Source: Bradyrhizobium cajani (GTDB lineage Bacteria; Pseudomonadota; Alphaproteobacteria; Rhizobiales; Xanthobacteraceae). From it: 64,000 nucleotides of DNA. The notes beneath the pieces were generated by a model. That model made no database searches. It was given only the letters and a program-made list of their open reading frames with translations, and was not told where the DNA came from. Both the position numbers and the translations under genes were made by a program. The stretch lies in contig NZ_WQNE01000031.1 of NCBI RefSeq assembly GCF_009759665.1, positions 1 through 64,000 of the forward strand. The letters run 5' to 3'. Shown here in pieces: positions 27,284 to 38,148 of the stretch (its first letter is position 1; each line of letters starts with the position of its first letter).

Positions 27284-30049
27284 CTAACTCGCCTCGCGGC
27301 GGCGGCTTTCCTCGCCTCTGCGTCGTGCGAGCCGGCTGCGATGGAGCGCGAACAGCTCCAGCATCTTATCGGCGGGCTTCGCGGCGCTGAACAGATAACC
27401 CTGCATCTCGGAGCAGCCGAGCGCGCGGAGCAGGCGCTGCTGCTCCTCGGTCTCGACGCCTTCGGCCGTGGTGGTCATCCGGCGGGCGGCCGCTAGGTTG
27501 ACGACGGCCTGGACGATGCTGGCGGAGCCATCGGGGCCGGCAATGTCGTCGACGAAGCAGCGGTCGATCTTGATCTTGTCGAACGGGAAGCGGTGCAGAT
27601 AGCTCAGCGAGGAGTAGCCGGTGCCGAAATCGTCGAGCGCGATGCGCACGCCGATGGCGCGGAGCTGGTGCAGGATCGCGAGCGCAGCATCGTCGTCGCG
27701 GATCAGCACCGCTTCGGTGATCTCGAGCTCGAGCCGGCTCGCCGGCAGGTTAGAGGCGGCGAGCGCCGCCATGATCTTCAGCGCCAGCGTGCCGCTCTTG
27801 AACTGCACCGGCGAGACGTTGACGGCAAGGCGGATGTCGTCGGGCCAGTTTGCGGCGTCCCGGCAGGCGGTCGCCAGCACCCATTCGCCGATCTCGTTGA
27901 TCAGTCCGGTGTCTTCGGCGATCGGGATGAATTCGGCCGGCGAGACCATGCCGCGCTCGGGATGGCGCCAGCGCACCAGCGCCTCGCAGCCGGTGATGCG
28001 GTCGTCCTTCAGGTCGAGGCAGGGCTGGTAATAGACCTCGAGGCCGCCTTCGAGGCCCCCTTGGGCGATGGCGTGGCGAAGGTCGATCTCGAGGTGCCGC
28101 CGCTCGCGGATCTTGGCGTCCATCTCCGGTTCGAAGAAGCGATAGGTGCGCCGACCGGCCGATTTGGCGGCGTACATCGCCATGTCCGCGTTCTTCAGGA
28201 TCTGGTCCAGCGCGGTCCCGTGTCCCGGCGCAAGCGCGATGCCGATGCTGGCGTCGGTGGTAAGATGATGGCCCATGCAGTCGAACGGGCTACGGATGGC
28301 CGCAAATACCCGCGCAACGAGATCGTTGACCTGGTCCGGCGACGTCACGGCGCTCTGGACGATCGCAAATTCGTCGCCGCCGAGCCGCGCCACGAAATCC
28401 GTCGGGCCCGTGCAGCGGCTGAGGCTGCCTGCGATCGATTTGAGCAGCTCGTCGCCGACGAGATGGCCGAGCGCGTCGTTGACGCCCTTGAACTCGTCGA
28501 TGTCGATGTAGTGCACCGCGACTTCCTCACCATCGGCGATCGCGGCGAGCTCCTCGCGCAGATGATCGTGAAACATGGCGCGGTTGGGCAGGTCGGTCAG
28601 CGCGTCGTAATGGGCGAGGTGGGTGATGCGCTCCTCGATGCGTCGTCGCTCGGTGATGTCCTCGTGGGTCGCGACCCAGCCGCCATCCGCGAGCGGTTCG
28701 TTGAGAATGTGGATCGAGCGGCCGTCCGAGGTGTCGACCACCATCGAATTGCGCACATGGATGTCGCGCAGCACGCGCGCGACATAATCGTCGACGTTGC
28801 CGGTGAACGAGCCGGTCGCCTTGCGATGGACGATGATGTCGTGGAAGCTCGAGCCCGGTTTCACGGTCTCGGCCGATAGGCCGTACATCTCGATGTAGCG
28901 CTGGTTGCACACCACGAGCCGCTGCTCGGCGTCGAACAGCAAAAGGCCCTGCGTCATGTTGTTGACGGCGCGGTCGAGGCGCAGCTTCTCCAGCGTCAGC
29001 CGCTCTCGCGAGAGGCGGTGCTGCTCCAGGAGCTTGCGCACGATCGCGATCAAGACGCCGGCAATGGCGAGCGCGCAAGAGGCGGCGACCGAGATCAGGA
29101 TGCCGATCTGCTCACGCCAGTCGGCCAGGGCAGACGCACGCGTCGTGGTGGCCATCATCAGGATCGGGAAGTGGGGCAGGGCGCGCGAGGAGATCAGCCG
29201 GTCCTCGCCGTCGACGGGGCTCATGAAGCGGCCGGAGAATTGGTCGAGCCCGAAGACCTTCTGGTGCTCGAAAGGGCCCGTCTTGAAATTCCGCCCCATC
29301 AGCTCGCCTGAATGGGGATAACGGGCGAGCAGCGTGCCGTCGCGATGCAGCATCGAGATCGTCGCGCCCTCGCCGAGCACGACGGAGGCGAAGAATTTCT
29401 CGAAACCGGCAGGCTCGATGCCGCGTCCGACGGCGCCCAGGAACTCGCCATTTGGTCCCATGATCTTGCGGACGATCAGGATGGTCCAGGCGCCGGAGAT
29501 GCGGCTGTGCAGCGGTTCGATCAATACATCAGGCGCGTAGGGATCGTATTTGAAAGTTCGGAAATAGGCACGATCGGCAACGTTCACTTTCGGGGCCGGC
29601 CATGCCGTCGACGAATTGATCAGGTCGCCGTCGGCATCGATGATGTTGACCCCGCCCATATAGGGCAGCGCCTCGATCTTCGAACGCAGCATCCGGTGGA
29701 TGTCCTGGCCGGAGAGACGCTTGCGAAAATCCTCTGCGCTCGCGATGCCGGTCGAACGCACGTGGTCGACGAAGTCCTTCTGAATGACCGCGAAATCCTG
29801 CAACTGCTGATCGAAATGATGGGCGAGCAGCAGCACGGTGTTTTCCAGCTCGCGACCGGAGTTGCGCAGCGCGCGCTCGCGGAAATTCTGCGCCATCAGC
29901 GTTGCGCCGACGGCGATCGCCGCGATCAGGAGCATGCCGCCCACCACCAGCCAGCGGATCGGTCCGCTGCGCACGAAGGCCTGGTCCAGGAAGCGACTGC
30001 GGAATCTCGTCATCATGCTCGATCGTTGCCGTGCACACGTCAGGGTCAT
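27284..30049 (-). CDS. Membrane GGDEF-EAL protein with Cache and PAS domains
   Basis: 921 residues (909 if the ATG at 30016 is used). Order: membrane helix (WLVVGGMLLIAAIAVGA), a periplasmic Cache-type sensor of about 250 residues, a second helix (ILISVAASCALAIAGVL), a PAS unit (NNMTQGLLLFDAEQRLVVCN), a GGDEF domain with intact LGGDEFAIV, and an EAL domain with CEALVRWRHP and DDFGTGYSSLSYL. It should make and/or break cyclic di-GMP and so control motility or attachment. The RxxD inhibitory site 5 residues before GGDEF reads GPTD, so product inhibition is probably lost. Confidence 0.93.
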   Translation of the reverse strand: MTLTCARQRSSMMTRFRSRFLDQAFVRSGPIRWLVVGGMLLIAAIAVGATLMAQNFRERALRNSGRELENTVLLLAHHFDQQLQDFAVIQKDFVDHVRSTGIASAEDFRKRLSGQDIHRMLRSKIEALPYMGGVNIIDADGDLINSSTAWPAPKVNVADRAYFRTFKYDPYAPDVLIEPLHSRISGAWTILIVRKIMGPNGEFLGAVGRGIEPAGFEKFFASVVLGEGATISMLHRDGTLLARYPHSGELMGRNFKTGPFEHQKVFGLDQFSGRFMSPVDGEDRLISSRALPHFPILMMATTTRASALADWREQIGILISVAASCALAIAGVLIAIVRKLLEQHRLSRERLTLEKLRLDRAVNNMTQGLLLFDAEQRLVVCNQRYIEMYGLSAETVKPGSSFHDIIVHRKATGSFTGNVDDYVARVLRDIHVRNSMVVDTSDGRSIHILNEPLADGGWVATHEDITERRRIEERITHLAHYDALTDLPNRAMFHDHLREELAAIADGEEVAVHYIDIDEFKGVNDALGHLVGDELLKSIAGSLSRCTGPTDFVARLGGDEFAIVQSAVTSPDQVNDLVARVFAAIRSPFDCMGHHLTTDASIGIALAPGHGTALDQILKNADMAMYAAKSAGRRTYRFFEPEMDAKIRERRHLEIDLRHAIAQGGLEGGLEVYYQPCLDLKDDRITGCEALVRWRHPERGMVSPAEFIPIAEDTGLINEIGEWVLATACRDAANWPDDIRLAVNVSPVQFKSGTLALKIMAALAASNLPASRLELEITEAVLIRDDDAALAILHQLRAIGVRIALDDFGTGYSSLSYLHRFPFDKIKIDRCFVDDIAGPDGSASIVQAVVNLAAARRMTTTAEGVETEEQQRLLRALGCSEMQGYLFSAAKPADKMLELFALHRSRLARRRGEESRRREAS

Positions 30050-30326
30050 TTCTTGGCCCCGTAAACATCCGTTGGTTTACGGGAACGGTGTGGAGGCGAA
30101 GTTAGGAAGGTCGGTTAATGCATCATGAAGGAACGCACCCAAATGCAATCGATGCGTGGGGCGCAAGACGTGCGGGAATTGCCGGAAGCCTCCCGCGGAA
30201 CCGGTCAATTCCTGCCGGTCGCACGCGGATCAATCAAGGCTTAACCGTCTAACCTGTTGGCGATCCTCGCGTCGGCATAGGCACGTGATTTGCGAACAGG
30301 ACTGTCCACGCCACACAGGGGATACG

Positions 30327-30494
30327 ATGATGAAGAGCAGTCTGAAGAACTTCCTTGCCGACGAGTCCGGCGCGACCGCGATCGAATACGGCCTGATCGC
30401 CGCCGGCATCGCGCTTGCGATCATCACCGTCGTGAACGGCATGGGCAGCAAGCTCAACGCAAAGTTCGGATCGATCAGCTCGTCGCTGAAGTAG
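30327..30494 (+). CDS. Flp/Fap-type pilin subunit
   Basis: 55 residues: MMKSSLKNFLADESGATAIE, then a hydrophobic helix (YGLIAAGIALAIITVV) and a short polar tail. This is the class IVb Flp prepilin pattern, with the peptidase cleavage after Gly before ATAIEYG and the conserved Glu at +5. It would be processed by a TadV/CpaA peptidase and assembled into tight-adherence pili. No tad/cpa genes are near, so it is either an orphan subunit or works with a cluster elsewhere. It ends 6 bp from the convergent moaC. Confidence 0.9.
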   Translation: MMKSSLKNFLADESGATAIEYGLIAAGIALAIITVVNGMGSKLNAKFGSISSSLK

Positions 30495-30500
30495 CGGCGC

Positions 30501-31019
30501 TCAGGCGCGGTAATGGCCGGACTTGCCGCCGAGCTTCTCGACGAGATGGATGCCCTCGATGCGTACGCCGCGCTCCACCGCCTTGATCATGTCATAGATG
30601 GTGAGGCAGGCGACGGAGACCGCCGTGAGCGCCTCCATCTCGACGCCGGTCGGGCCCGTGACCTTCACGCTGGCGCGGACGAGGCAGCCCGGCAGAGTCG
30701 CGTCAGGCTCGATCTCGACCGTGACCTTCGACAGCGCGAGCGGATGACAGAGCGGGATCAGCTCCGAGGTGCGCTTCGCCGCCATGATGCCGGCGATCCG
30801 CGCGGTCCCGAGCACGTCGCCCTTCTTGGCGTTGCCCGAGACGATCAGATCGAGCGTCGCCGTGGTCATGACCACGCGCCCTTCCGCGACCGCGAGCCGC
30901 TCGGTCGCGGGCTTGTCCGACACGTCCACCATCCGGGCCTCGCCGGAAGCGCCGATGTGAGTGAGGGCAGACCCGGCCTTGGACTTGGCGGATACGGCTT
31001 TCGACGGCTTGCGCGCCAT
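30501..31019 (-). CDS. moaC: Cyclic pyranopterin monophosphate synthase
   Basis: 172 residues from MARKPSKAVSAKSK. MoaC closes the cyclic pyranopterin ring in the first steps of molybdenum-cofactor synthesis. Core motifs are GEARMVDVSDKPATER, AKRTSELIPLCHPLALS and the C-terminal GPTGVEMEALTAVSVACLTIYDMIKA. The ATG comes one base after the trpC stop, so it is translated in the ppiD-trpD-trpC-moaC run. Confidence 0.96.
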   Translation of the reverse strand: MARKPSKAVSAKSKAGSALTHIGASGEARMVDVSDKPATERLAVAEGRVVMTTATLDLIVSGNAKKGDVLGTARIAGIMAAKRTSELIPLCHPLALSKVTVEIEPDATLPGCLVRASVKVTGPTGVEMEALTAVSVACLTIYDMIKAVERGVRIEGIHLVEKLGGKSGHYRA

Positions 31020-31020
31020 G

Positions 31021-31842
31021 TCAGCGCGTGCCCGTCGCGCGCGGGGCAGTCTCACGCGCAAGCAGGGTGCGCGTCGCCGCGGTGACGTCGTCCTGTCGCA
31101 TCAGGCTCTCGCCGACCAGGAAGGTCGACATGCCGACGCGCTCGAGCCGGGCGAGATCGTCGGCCGTGAAGATGCCGCTCTCGCCGACCATCAGCCGCTC
31201 GCGCGGGATCAGCGGCGCCAGCGCCTCGCTGGTCGCGAGCGTGGTCTCGAACGTACGCAGATTGCGGTTGTTGACGCCGATCATCGGCGAACGCAGCTTC
31301 AGCGCCCGATCGAGCTCGTCCCGGTCATGGATCTCGATCAGCACGTCCATGCCGTAGGCGAGGGCGGCATCTTCGAGGTCCCTGGCGGTGGCATCGTCAA
31401 GCGCGGCCATGATGATCAGGATGCAGTCGGCGCCATGCGCGCGCGCCTCGACCACCTGATAGGTGTCGAACATGAAATCCTTGCGCAGCACCGGCAGCGA
31501 GGTAGCCGCGCGCGCGGCCACCATGAAGTCGAGGTGGCCCTGGAACGAGGGCGTGTCGGTCAGCACCGACAGGCAGGCCGCGCCGCCGGCCTCATAGGCC
31601 CGGGCGAGAAGCGGTGGATCGAAATCGGCGCGGATCAATCCCTTCGACGGCGAAGCCTTCTTGACCTCCGCGATCAGCGCGAAGTCGCCATCGGCGTGCT
31701 TGGCCTTGATTGCGCGCAGGAAGCCGCGCGGTGCGGCTTGCGCCTTGGCCTTTGTCTCGACCGCCGACAGCGGCTGGGCGCGCTTCGCCGCGGCGATCTC
31801 CTCGCGCTTGTAGGCTTCGATCTTGGTCAGGATATCCGACAT
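31021..31842 (-). CDS. trpC: Indole-3-glycerol-phosphate synthase
   Basis: 273 residues. It makes indole-3-glycerol phosphate, the fourth step from chorismate in the tryptophan pathway. Visible are the catalytic Lys/Glu motifs in LIAEVKKASPSKGLI, the VLRKDFMFD segment, GVNNRNLRTFETTL and MVGESGIFTADD. A stand-alone enzyme, not fused to TrpF. It lies 7 bp after trpD and directly before moaC. Confidence 0.96.
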   Translation of the reverse strand: MSDILTKIEAYKREEIAAAKRAQPLSAVETKAKAQAAPRGFLRAIKAKHADGDFALIAEVKKASPSKGLIRADFDPPLLARAYEAGGAACLSVLTDTPSFQGHLDFMVAARAATSLPVLRKDFMFDTYQVVEARAHGADCILIIMAALDDATARDLEDAALAYGMDVLIEIHDRDELDRALKLRSPMIGVNNRNLRTFETTLATSEALAPLIPRERLMVGESGIFTADDLARLERVGMSTFLVGESLMRQDDVTAATRTLLARETAPRATGTR

Positions 31843-31849
31843 GACAGGC

Positions 31850-32863
31850 TCAGCCGTTCGAGACCGCGATCAGATGCTTCAGCCGCGCGTTCGCAGCGCC
31901 GCTGTCGAGCGATTTTGCCCCGATCGCGACGCCTTCCTTGAGATCCTTGGCGCGACCGGCCACGACCAGGGCGGCGGCGGCATTGATCAGCGCCACGTCG
32001 CGGTAAGGGCTCGGCTTGCCGTCGAGCACGCTCTGCAACGCGATCGCGTTGGCGTCGGCGTCACCACCTTTGAGCGCACCGGCCTCGCAACGCGGCAGGC
32101 CGGCCTCCTCGGGCGTCACCTCGAAATTCCTGATCTCGCCATTGTGGAGCGCGGAGACGAAGGTCGGGCCGGTGAGGGTGATCTCGTCCAGGCCATCGGA
32201 GCCATGCACCACCCAGGCGGAATCGGAGCCGAGGTTCTTCAGCACCTGCGCCAGCGGCTGCACCCATTGCCGCGAGAACACGCCGACCATCTGCCGTTTC
32301 ACGCCGGCCGGATTGGACAGTGGACCGAGCAGATTGAAGATCGTGCGCGTCGCAAGTTCGACCCGGGTCGGGCCGACGTTCTTCATGGCGGGATGGTGGG
32401 CGGGCGCGAACATGAAGCCGATGCCGCATTCGCGGACGCAGCGCCCGACCTGCTCGGGCCTGAGGTCGATCTTCACGCCGAGCGAAGCCAGCACGTCGGC
32501 GGCGCCCGAGCGCGACGACAGCGCGCGGTTGCCGTGCTTGGCCACCGGCACGCCTGCGCCGGATACGATGAAGGAGGCGCAGGTCGAGACGTTGACGGAG
32601 CCGGAGCCATCGCCGCCGGTGCCGACGATGTCGACGGCGTCGGGCGGCGCCGTCACGGTCAGCATCTTGGAACGCATCGCCGCGACGGCGCCGGTGATCT
32701 CGTCCACGGTCTCGCCGCGCACCCTGAGCGCCATCAACAGGCCGCCCATCTGCGAGGGGGTGGCCTCGCCCGACATCATGGCGTCGAAGGCGGAGGCCGC
32801 TTCGTCACGCGACAGGCTGGCGCCGGTCGCCACTTTCCCAATGATCGATTTCAGGTCGTCCAT
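31850..32863 (-). CDS. trpD: Anthranilate phosphoribosyltransferase
   Basis: 337 residues. It joins anthranilate to PRPP, the second step of tryptophan synthesis. The PRPP loop VGTGGDGSGSVNVST, the KHGNRALSSRSGAAD segment and FMFAPAHHPAMKNV are intact. No trpE or trpG lies next to it; a fused trpEG elsewhere is usual in Rhizobiales. It starts 18 bp after the ppiD stop. Confidence 0.96.
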   Translation of the reverse strand: MDDLKSIIGKVATGASLSRDEAASAFDAMMSGEATPSQMGGLLMALRVRGETVDEITGAVAAMRSKMLTVTAPPDAVDIVGTGGDGSGSVNVSTCASFIVSGAGVPVAKHGNRALSSRSGAADVLASLGVKIDLRPEQVGRCVRECGIGFMFAPAHHPAMKNVGPTRVELATRTIFNLLGPLSNPAGVKRQMVGVFSRQWVQPLAQVLKNLGSDSAWVVHGSDGLDEITLTGPTFVSALHNGEIRNFEVTPEEAGLPRCEAGALKGGDADANAIALQSVLDGKPSPYRDVALINAAAALVVAGRAKDLKEGVAIGAKSLDSGAANARLKHLIAVSNG

Positions 32864-32881
32864 CGCGTGCTTTCAACTGCC

Positions 32882-34780
32882 TTACTGGTTCGCGCCCGTC
32901 ACCTGCGCGAAGGCGGCCTGATTAATGGTGGTCCCAATGTCGGTTTCAAGCTTGTTGACGTAGGAGGCGACCTGCTCCTCGGTCAGCGCGCGATCGAGGC
33001 TGTCCTTCAGCTTCGTGACCGCATCGGAAGCGGCGTCGACCGCGGGTTCGACGATGTCGGTGACGCGGAAGACGATGACTTCGCTGCTGCCGCTCACGGC
33101 CGCCTGTCCGACGCCGTCCTTGGCTGTGCGGAAGGCGGCCGACACGACGGTCGCGGGCACGCCGGCGGGCGAGTCATCGCGCCTGAAGCCGGTCGCGGTC
33201 TCGACCTTGACGCCGATCGCGGCGGCTTCGTCAGCGAGCTTGCCGCCCTGTTCGAGCTTCTGCACGATCTCGGTCGCCTTGGCCTTCAGCTTGGTCGCGA
33301 TCTGGTCCTGACGCCAGCGCGCCTCGACCTGGTCGCGGACCTCATCGAGATTGCGGTCGCGTGAGGGCGTGATGGCAAGGACGTCGAACCACACATAGCC
33401 ACCCTTGAACGAGATCGCGTCATTGTCGACGCCGACATCGGTGTTGAAGGCCTGCGACACGACATCCAGGCCCTGCGGGATGTTGGCGACGGGCTGGCCG
33501 TTCGGGGCCCGGCCGGAGCGGTCGACGGCATCGATGGTCACGGCGGTGAGGCCGAGCTTCTGCGCCGCGTCGATCACGCTGGAGCCGCCGCCACGCTCGT
33601 CTTCCATCTTGTCGCGGAGATCGGCGACCTTGACGCGCGCGCGCTCGGTGGCGATCTCGCGCTTGATGTCGCCGGCGAGGCTGGCGAAGTTCGCTTCAAC
33701 ACCCGGCTCGATCTTGTTGACCTTGACGATGGACGTGCCGAGACGACCCTGGATCGGCTGGCTGATCTCGCCTGCGGGAAGCGCGAAGGCCGCATCACCA
33801 ACCGCGGGGTCGAGCGAAGACTTGGTGACGAGGCCGAGATCGACGTCGGACGCGCTCAGCCCGCGCTCCTTGCCCAGATCCTCGAACGACATCCCGCCGA
33901 CGAGGCGCTCGCGTGCAGCCTGCGCCTCTGCGGCGTTGGGAAACACGATCTGCTGAATCTGGCGCTTCTCCGGCGTGCCGAGCCGGTCCTTGCGCTGGTC
34001 GAACACCTTCCTGGCGTCCTCGTCGGAGACTTCGGTCCACTTGCCGATCTCCTCCGGCGAGACCACGACGAAGGCGATCTTGCGATATTCAGGCGCGCGG
34101 AACTGGACCTTGTGTTCCTCGAAATAGGCGGCGAGCGCCTCGGGCGAGGGCGCATCGATGGTGCCTGCCTGCGCGGCGTCGAGCCTGACGAACTCGATCG
34201 AGCGCTGCTCGTTCTGGAAGCGCGTCAGCATGTCGATCATCGTCTTCGGCGGCTCGAGACCGGCACCGATCGTGCCGGTGATCTGCCGGCGCAGTGACAC
34301 CTTGCGCTGCTCGGAGACGTAGCGCTGCTCGGTGTAGCCGAAATTGCGGATCACCGCCTGGAAGCGGTTCGGATCGAAGCTGCCGCCGACGCCCTTGAAA
34401 TTCGGGTCGTTCATGATGACCTGGCGGATCTGGTCGTCGGACTGGCCGAGCCCGAGCCGGCGCGCCTCTTCGTCGAGGGCGGCTTCGGCGATGGTCTGCT
34501 GGAGTACCTGGCGGTCGAGGCCGAAGGCGCGTGCCTGGTCGGGCGTCAGCGGACGGCCGAACTGGCGGCCGATCTGCTGGAGGCGATCGGTGTAGATCTG
34601 GCGGAACTCGTTCAGCGAAATCTCGGTGCTGCCGATCTTGGCCACCGTGGACTGCCCGAAGCCCTTGAATATGTCGGCGATGCCCCAAATGCCGAAACTG
34701 ACGATCAACACGCCCATCACCACGGCCATAATGGTCTTGCCGAGCCAGTTTGATGAGGCCTTGCGCATTCCTCGAAGCAT
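32882..34780 (-). CDS. ppiD: Membrane-anchored SurA/PpiD-type peptidyl-prolyl isomerase
   Basis: 632 residues from MLRGMRKASSNWLGKTIM; a TTG at 34789 is an alternative start. One N-terminal membrane helix (IMAVVMGVLIVSFGIWGIAD) anchors a periplasmic chaperone. A SurA-N-like region (about 40-190) is followed by a rotamase (parvulin) domain at about 230-365 (KRQIQQIVFPNAAEAQAARE, SFEDLGKERGLSASDVDLG) and a long helical tail. It assists folding of exported proteins. It heads the trpD-trpC-moaC run. Confidence 0.9.
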   Translation of the reverse strand: MLRGMRKASSNWLGKTIMAVVMGVLIVSFGIWGIADIFKGFGQSTVAKIGSTEISLNEFRQIYTDRLQQIGRQFGRPLTPDQARAFGLDRQVLQQTIAEAALDEEARRLGLGQSDDQIRQVIMNDPNFKGVGGSFDPNRFQAVIRNFGYTEQRYVSEQRKVSLRRQITGTIGAGLEPPKTMIDMLTRFQNEQRSIEFVRLDAAQAGTIDAPSPEALAAYFEEHKVQFRAPEYRKIAFVVVSPEEIGKWTEVSDEDARKVFDQRKDRLGTPEKRQIQQIVFPNAAEAQAARERLVGGMSFEDLGKERGLSASDVDLGLVTKSSLDPAVGDAAFALPAGEISQPIQGRLGTSIVKVNKIEPGVEANFASLAGDIKREIATERARVKVADLRDKMEDERGGGSSVIDAAQKLGLTAVTIDAVDRSGRAPNGQPVANIPQGLDVVSQAFNTDVGVDNDAISFKGGYVWFDVLAITPSRDRNLDEVRDQVEARWRQDQIATKLKAKATEIVQKLEQGGKLADEAAAIGVKVETATGFRRDDSPAGVPATVVSAAFRTAKDGVGQAAVSGSSEVIVFRVTDIVEPAVDAASDAVTKLKDSLDRALTEEQVASYVNKLETDIGTTINQAAFAQVTGANQ

Positions 34781-35058
34781 TTGGTCCAACTTGTTTGGTC
34801 AGGAGGGGAACGGGAGCGCGTCTTAATGCAGATTCCGCAAAAGCGCGTCACCAAATTGATAGATCATCATAAAGTGGCGGCTTTCCCCCCGCAACCTCAG
34901 GTCACGCGGTCGCTCGAAGCTGCGGTGAAAAGCCCCAAAGCGTTTTCTAGCGAAGTGGACCCCGGTTCGCGGTAAGAAAACGCGTCAAAACAAGAATCTG
35001 GAACTGCCGCGGCAGCTCTGCTAGCGCATGCACAAACCTCATTCTGCTGGAAACTGAC

Positions 35059-35814
35059 ATGACCGACGCCATCCGACCGTTGATCGCCGGCAACTGGAAA
35101 ATGAACGGCCTGAAAGGCTCGACTGCCGAATTCGACGCCATGCTCAAGGGTGCGGCAGATGTGTCCGCCAAGGCTGACCTGCTGGTCTGCCCGCCGGCGA
35201 CCCTGATTGCGGCTTTTGCCGAGAAGGCAGGCGGCCAGAACGTCGCGGTGGGTGCCCAGGATTGCCATCCCAAAGCCTCGGGCGCCCACACCGGCGATAT
35301 CGCCGCCGAAATGCTGGCAGATGCCGGCGCGACCGCCATCATTGTCGGCCACTCCGAGCGCCGCGCCGACCACGGCGAGGGCGATGCCTTGGTGCGGCAG
35401 AAGGCGGAAGCGGCCTGGCGCGCCGGGGCCACCGCCATCGTCTGTATTGGCGAGACGCAGGCCCAGCGCGATGCCGGCCAGACCCTAGACATCCTGCGCG
35501 GCCAGCTCGACGGCTCGCTGCCGGACGGCTCCTCCGCGGCTAATCTGGTCGTGGCCTACGAACCGGTCTGGGCAATCGGCACCGGCCTGACCCCGACAGC
35601 CCAGGATGTCGAGCAGATTCATGGGTTTATCCGGGAACTCCTGACCTCCAGGTTCAAGGCTGACGGTAACAAGATGCGCATCCTCTATGGTGGCTCGGTC
35701 AAGCCCTCGAACGCGGCCGAGCTGATGGCGGTGAAAAACGTCAACGGTGCGCTGGTCGGCGGCGCCAGCCTGAAAGCGGCCGATTTCCTTGCGATCGCGA
35801 AGGGCTGCCCCTAG
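35059..35814 (+). CDS. tpiA: Triose-phosphate isomerase
   Basis: 251 residues. It interconverts dihydroxyacetone phosphate and glyceraldehyde-3-phosphate. The N-terminal NWKMNG with catalytic Lys, the GHSERR segment with catalytic His, the catalytic Glu in YEPVWAIGTG and the phosphate-gripping LYGGSVKPSNA are all present. Divergent from ppiD across a 278-bp gap that holds both promoters. Confidence 0.97.
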   Translation: MTDAIRPLIAGNWKMNGLKGSTAEFDAMLKGAADVSAKADLLVCPPATLIAAFAEKAGGQNVAVGAQDCHPKASGAHTGDIAAEMLADAGATAIIVGHSERRADHGEGDALVRQKAEAAWRAGATAIVCIGETQAQRDAGQTLDILRGQLDGSLPDGSSAANLVVAYEPVWAIGTGLTPTAQDVEQIHGFIRELLTSRFKADGNKMRILYGGSVKPSNAAELMAVKNVNGALVGGASLKAADFLAIAKGCP

Positions 35815-35953
35815 CTAATTCGGACCCGTTAGTCCCGGCCGATCGGGGGTGGCAATACCCGTTCCGATCGTGTAACACCGCGCAACTTCAGGAAAACCCG
35901 CGAAGCGCGATCGGCCGCCGTCAGGCGCCGCCCGCTTGTGACGGAAGGATACT

Positions 35954-36340
35954 ATGCAGACCGTTGTCATCGTCATCCACCTCATGATCGTCGCCGTCAT
36001 GATCGGCGCCGTCCTGCTCCAGAAGTCGGAAGGCGGCGGCCTCGGCATGGGGGGAGGCGCCGGCTTCATGTCGAGCCGCGGCACCGCGAATCTGCTGACG
36101 CGGACGACCGCGATCCTGGCCGTGGGCTTCTTCCTCACCAGCCTGTTCCTGTCCTGGTATGCCGGCTACGACCGCAAGCCATCCTCGATCATCGGCGAGC
36201 CGGCATCGCAGGGCCAGCCGGCCGGCGGATCGCCGATCGCGCCGCCGACCTCGGGCGGCATCCTGGATTCGCTGAAAAAAGCCGATGAGCAGCAGCAGGC
36301 GCCGGCCCCGAGCGGCCCGCAGGTACCGCGGTCACAATAA
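35954..36340 (+). CDS. secG: SecG subunit of the protein translocase
   Basis: 128 residues. Two membrane helices (VVIVIHLMIVAVMIGAVLL and TTAILAVGFFLTSLFLSWY) are joined by the Gly-rich loop KSEGGGLGMGGGAGFMSSRG, the SecG hallmark. The C-terminal 50 residues are a Pro/Gln/Gly-rich tail typical of Rhizobiales. It stabilises SecYE during protein export. It sits between tpiA and pyrG in the standard order. Confidence 0.94.
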   Translation: MQTVVIVIHLMIVAVMIGAVLLQKSEGGGLGMGGGAGFMSSRGTANLLTRTTAILAVGFFLTSLFLSWYAGYDRKPSSIIGEPASQGQPAGGSPIAPPTSGGILDSLKKADEQQQAPAPSGPQVPRSQ

Positions 36341-36506
36341 AGCAGGGGGGCCATGCAGGGCGGCTTCTACCGTCCTGCATCAGCAATCCCCATCAAGGCA
36401 CTGTCACCACTCTCAGTTCTGGTTCACCCACAGGCCCGCAAAATCTTTGGGGCGGAATACGAATCGCTTTGGCGAATCGAATTCGAGGGATTAGAGGTTA
36501 AGTCCC

Positions 36507-38138
<1,632 letters not shown>

Positions 38139-38148
38139 TCCCGCGCCT

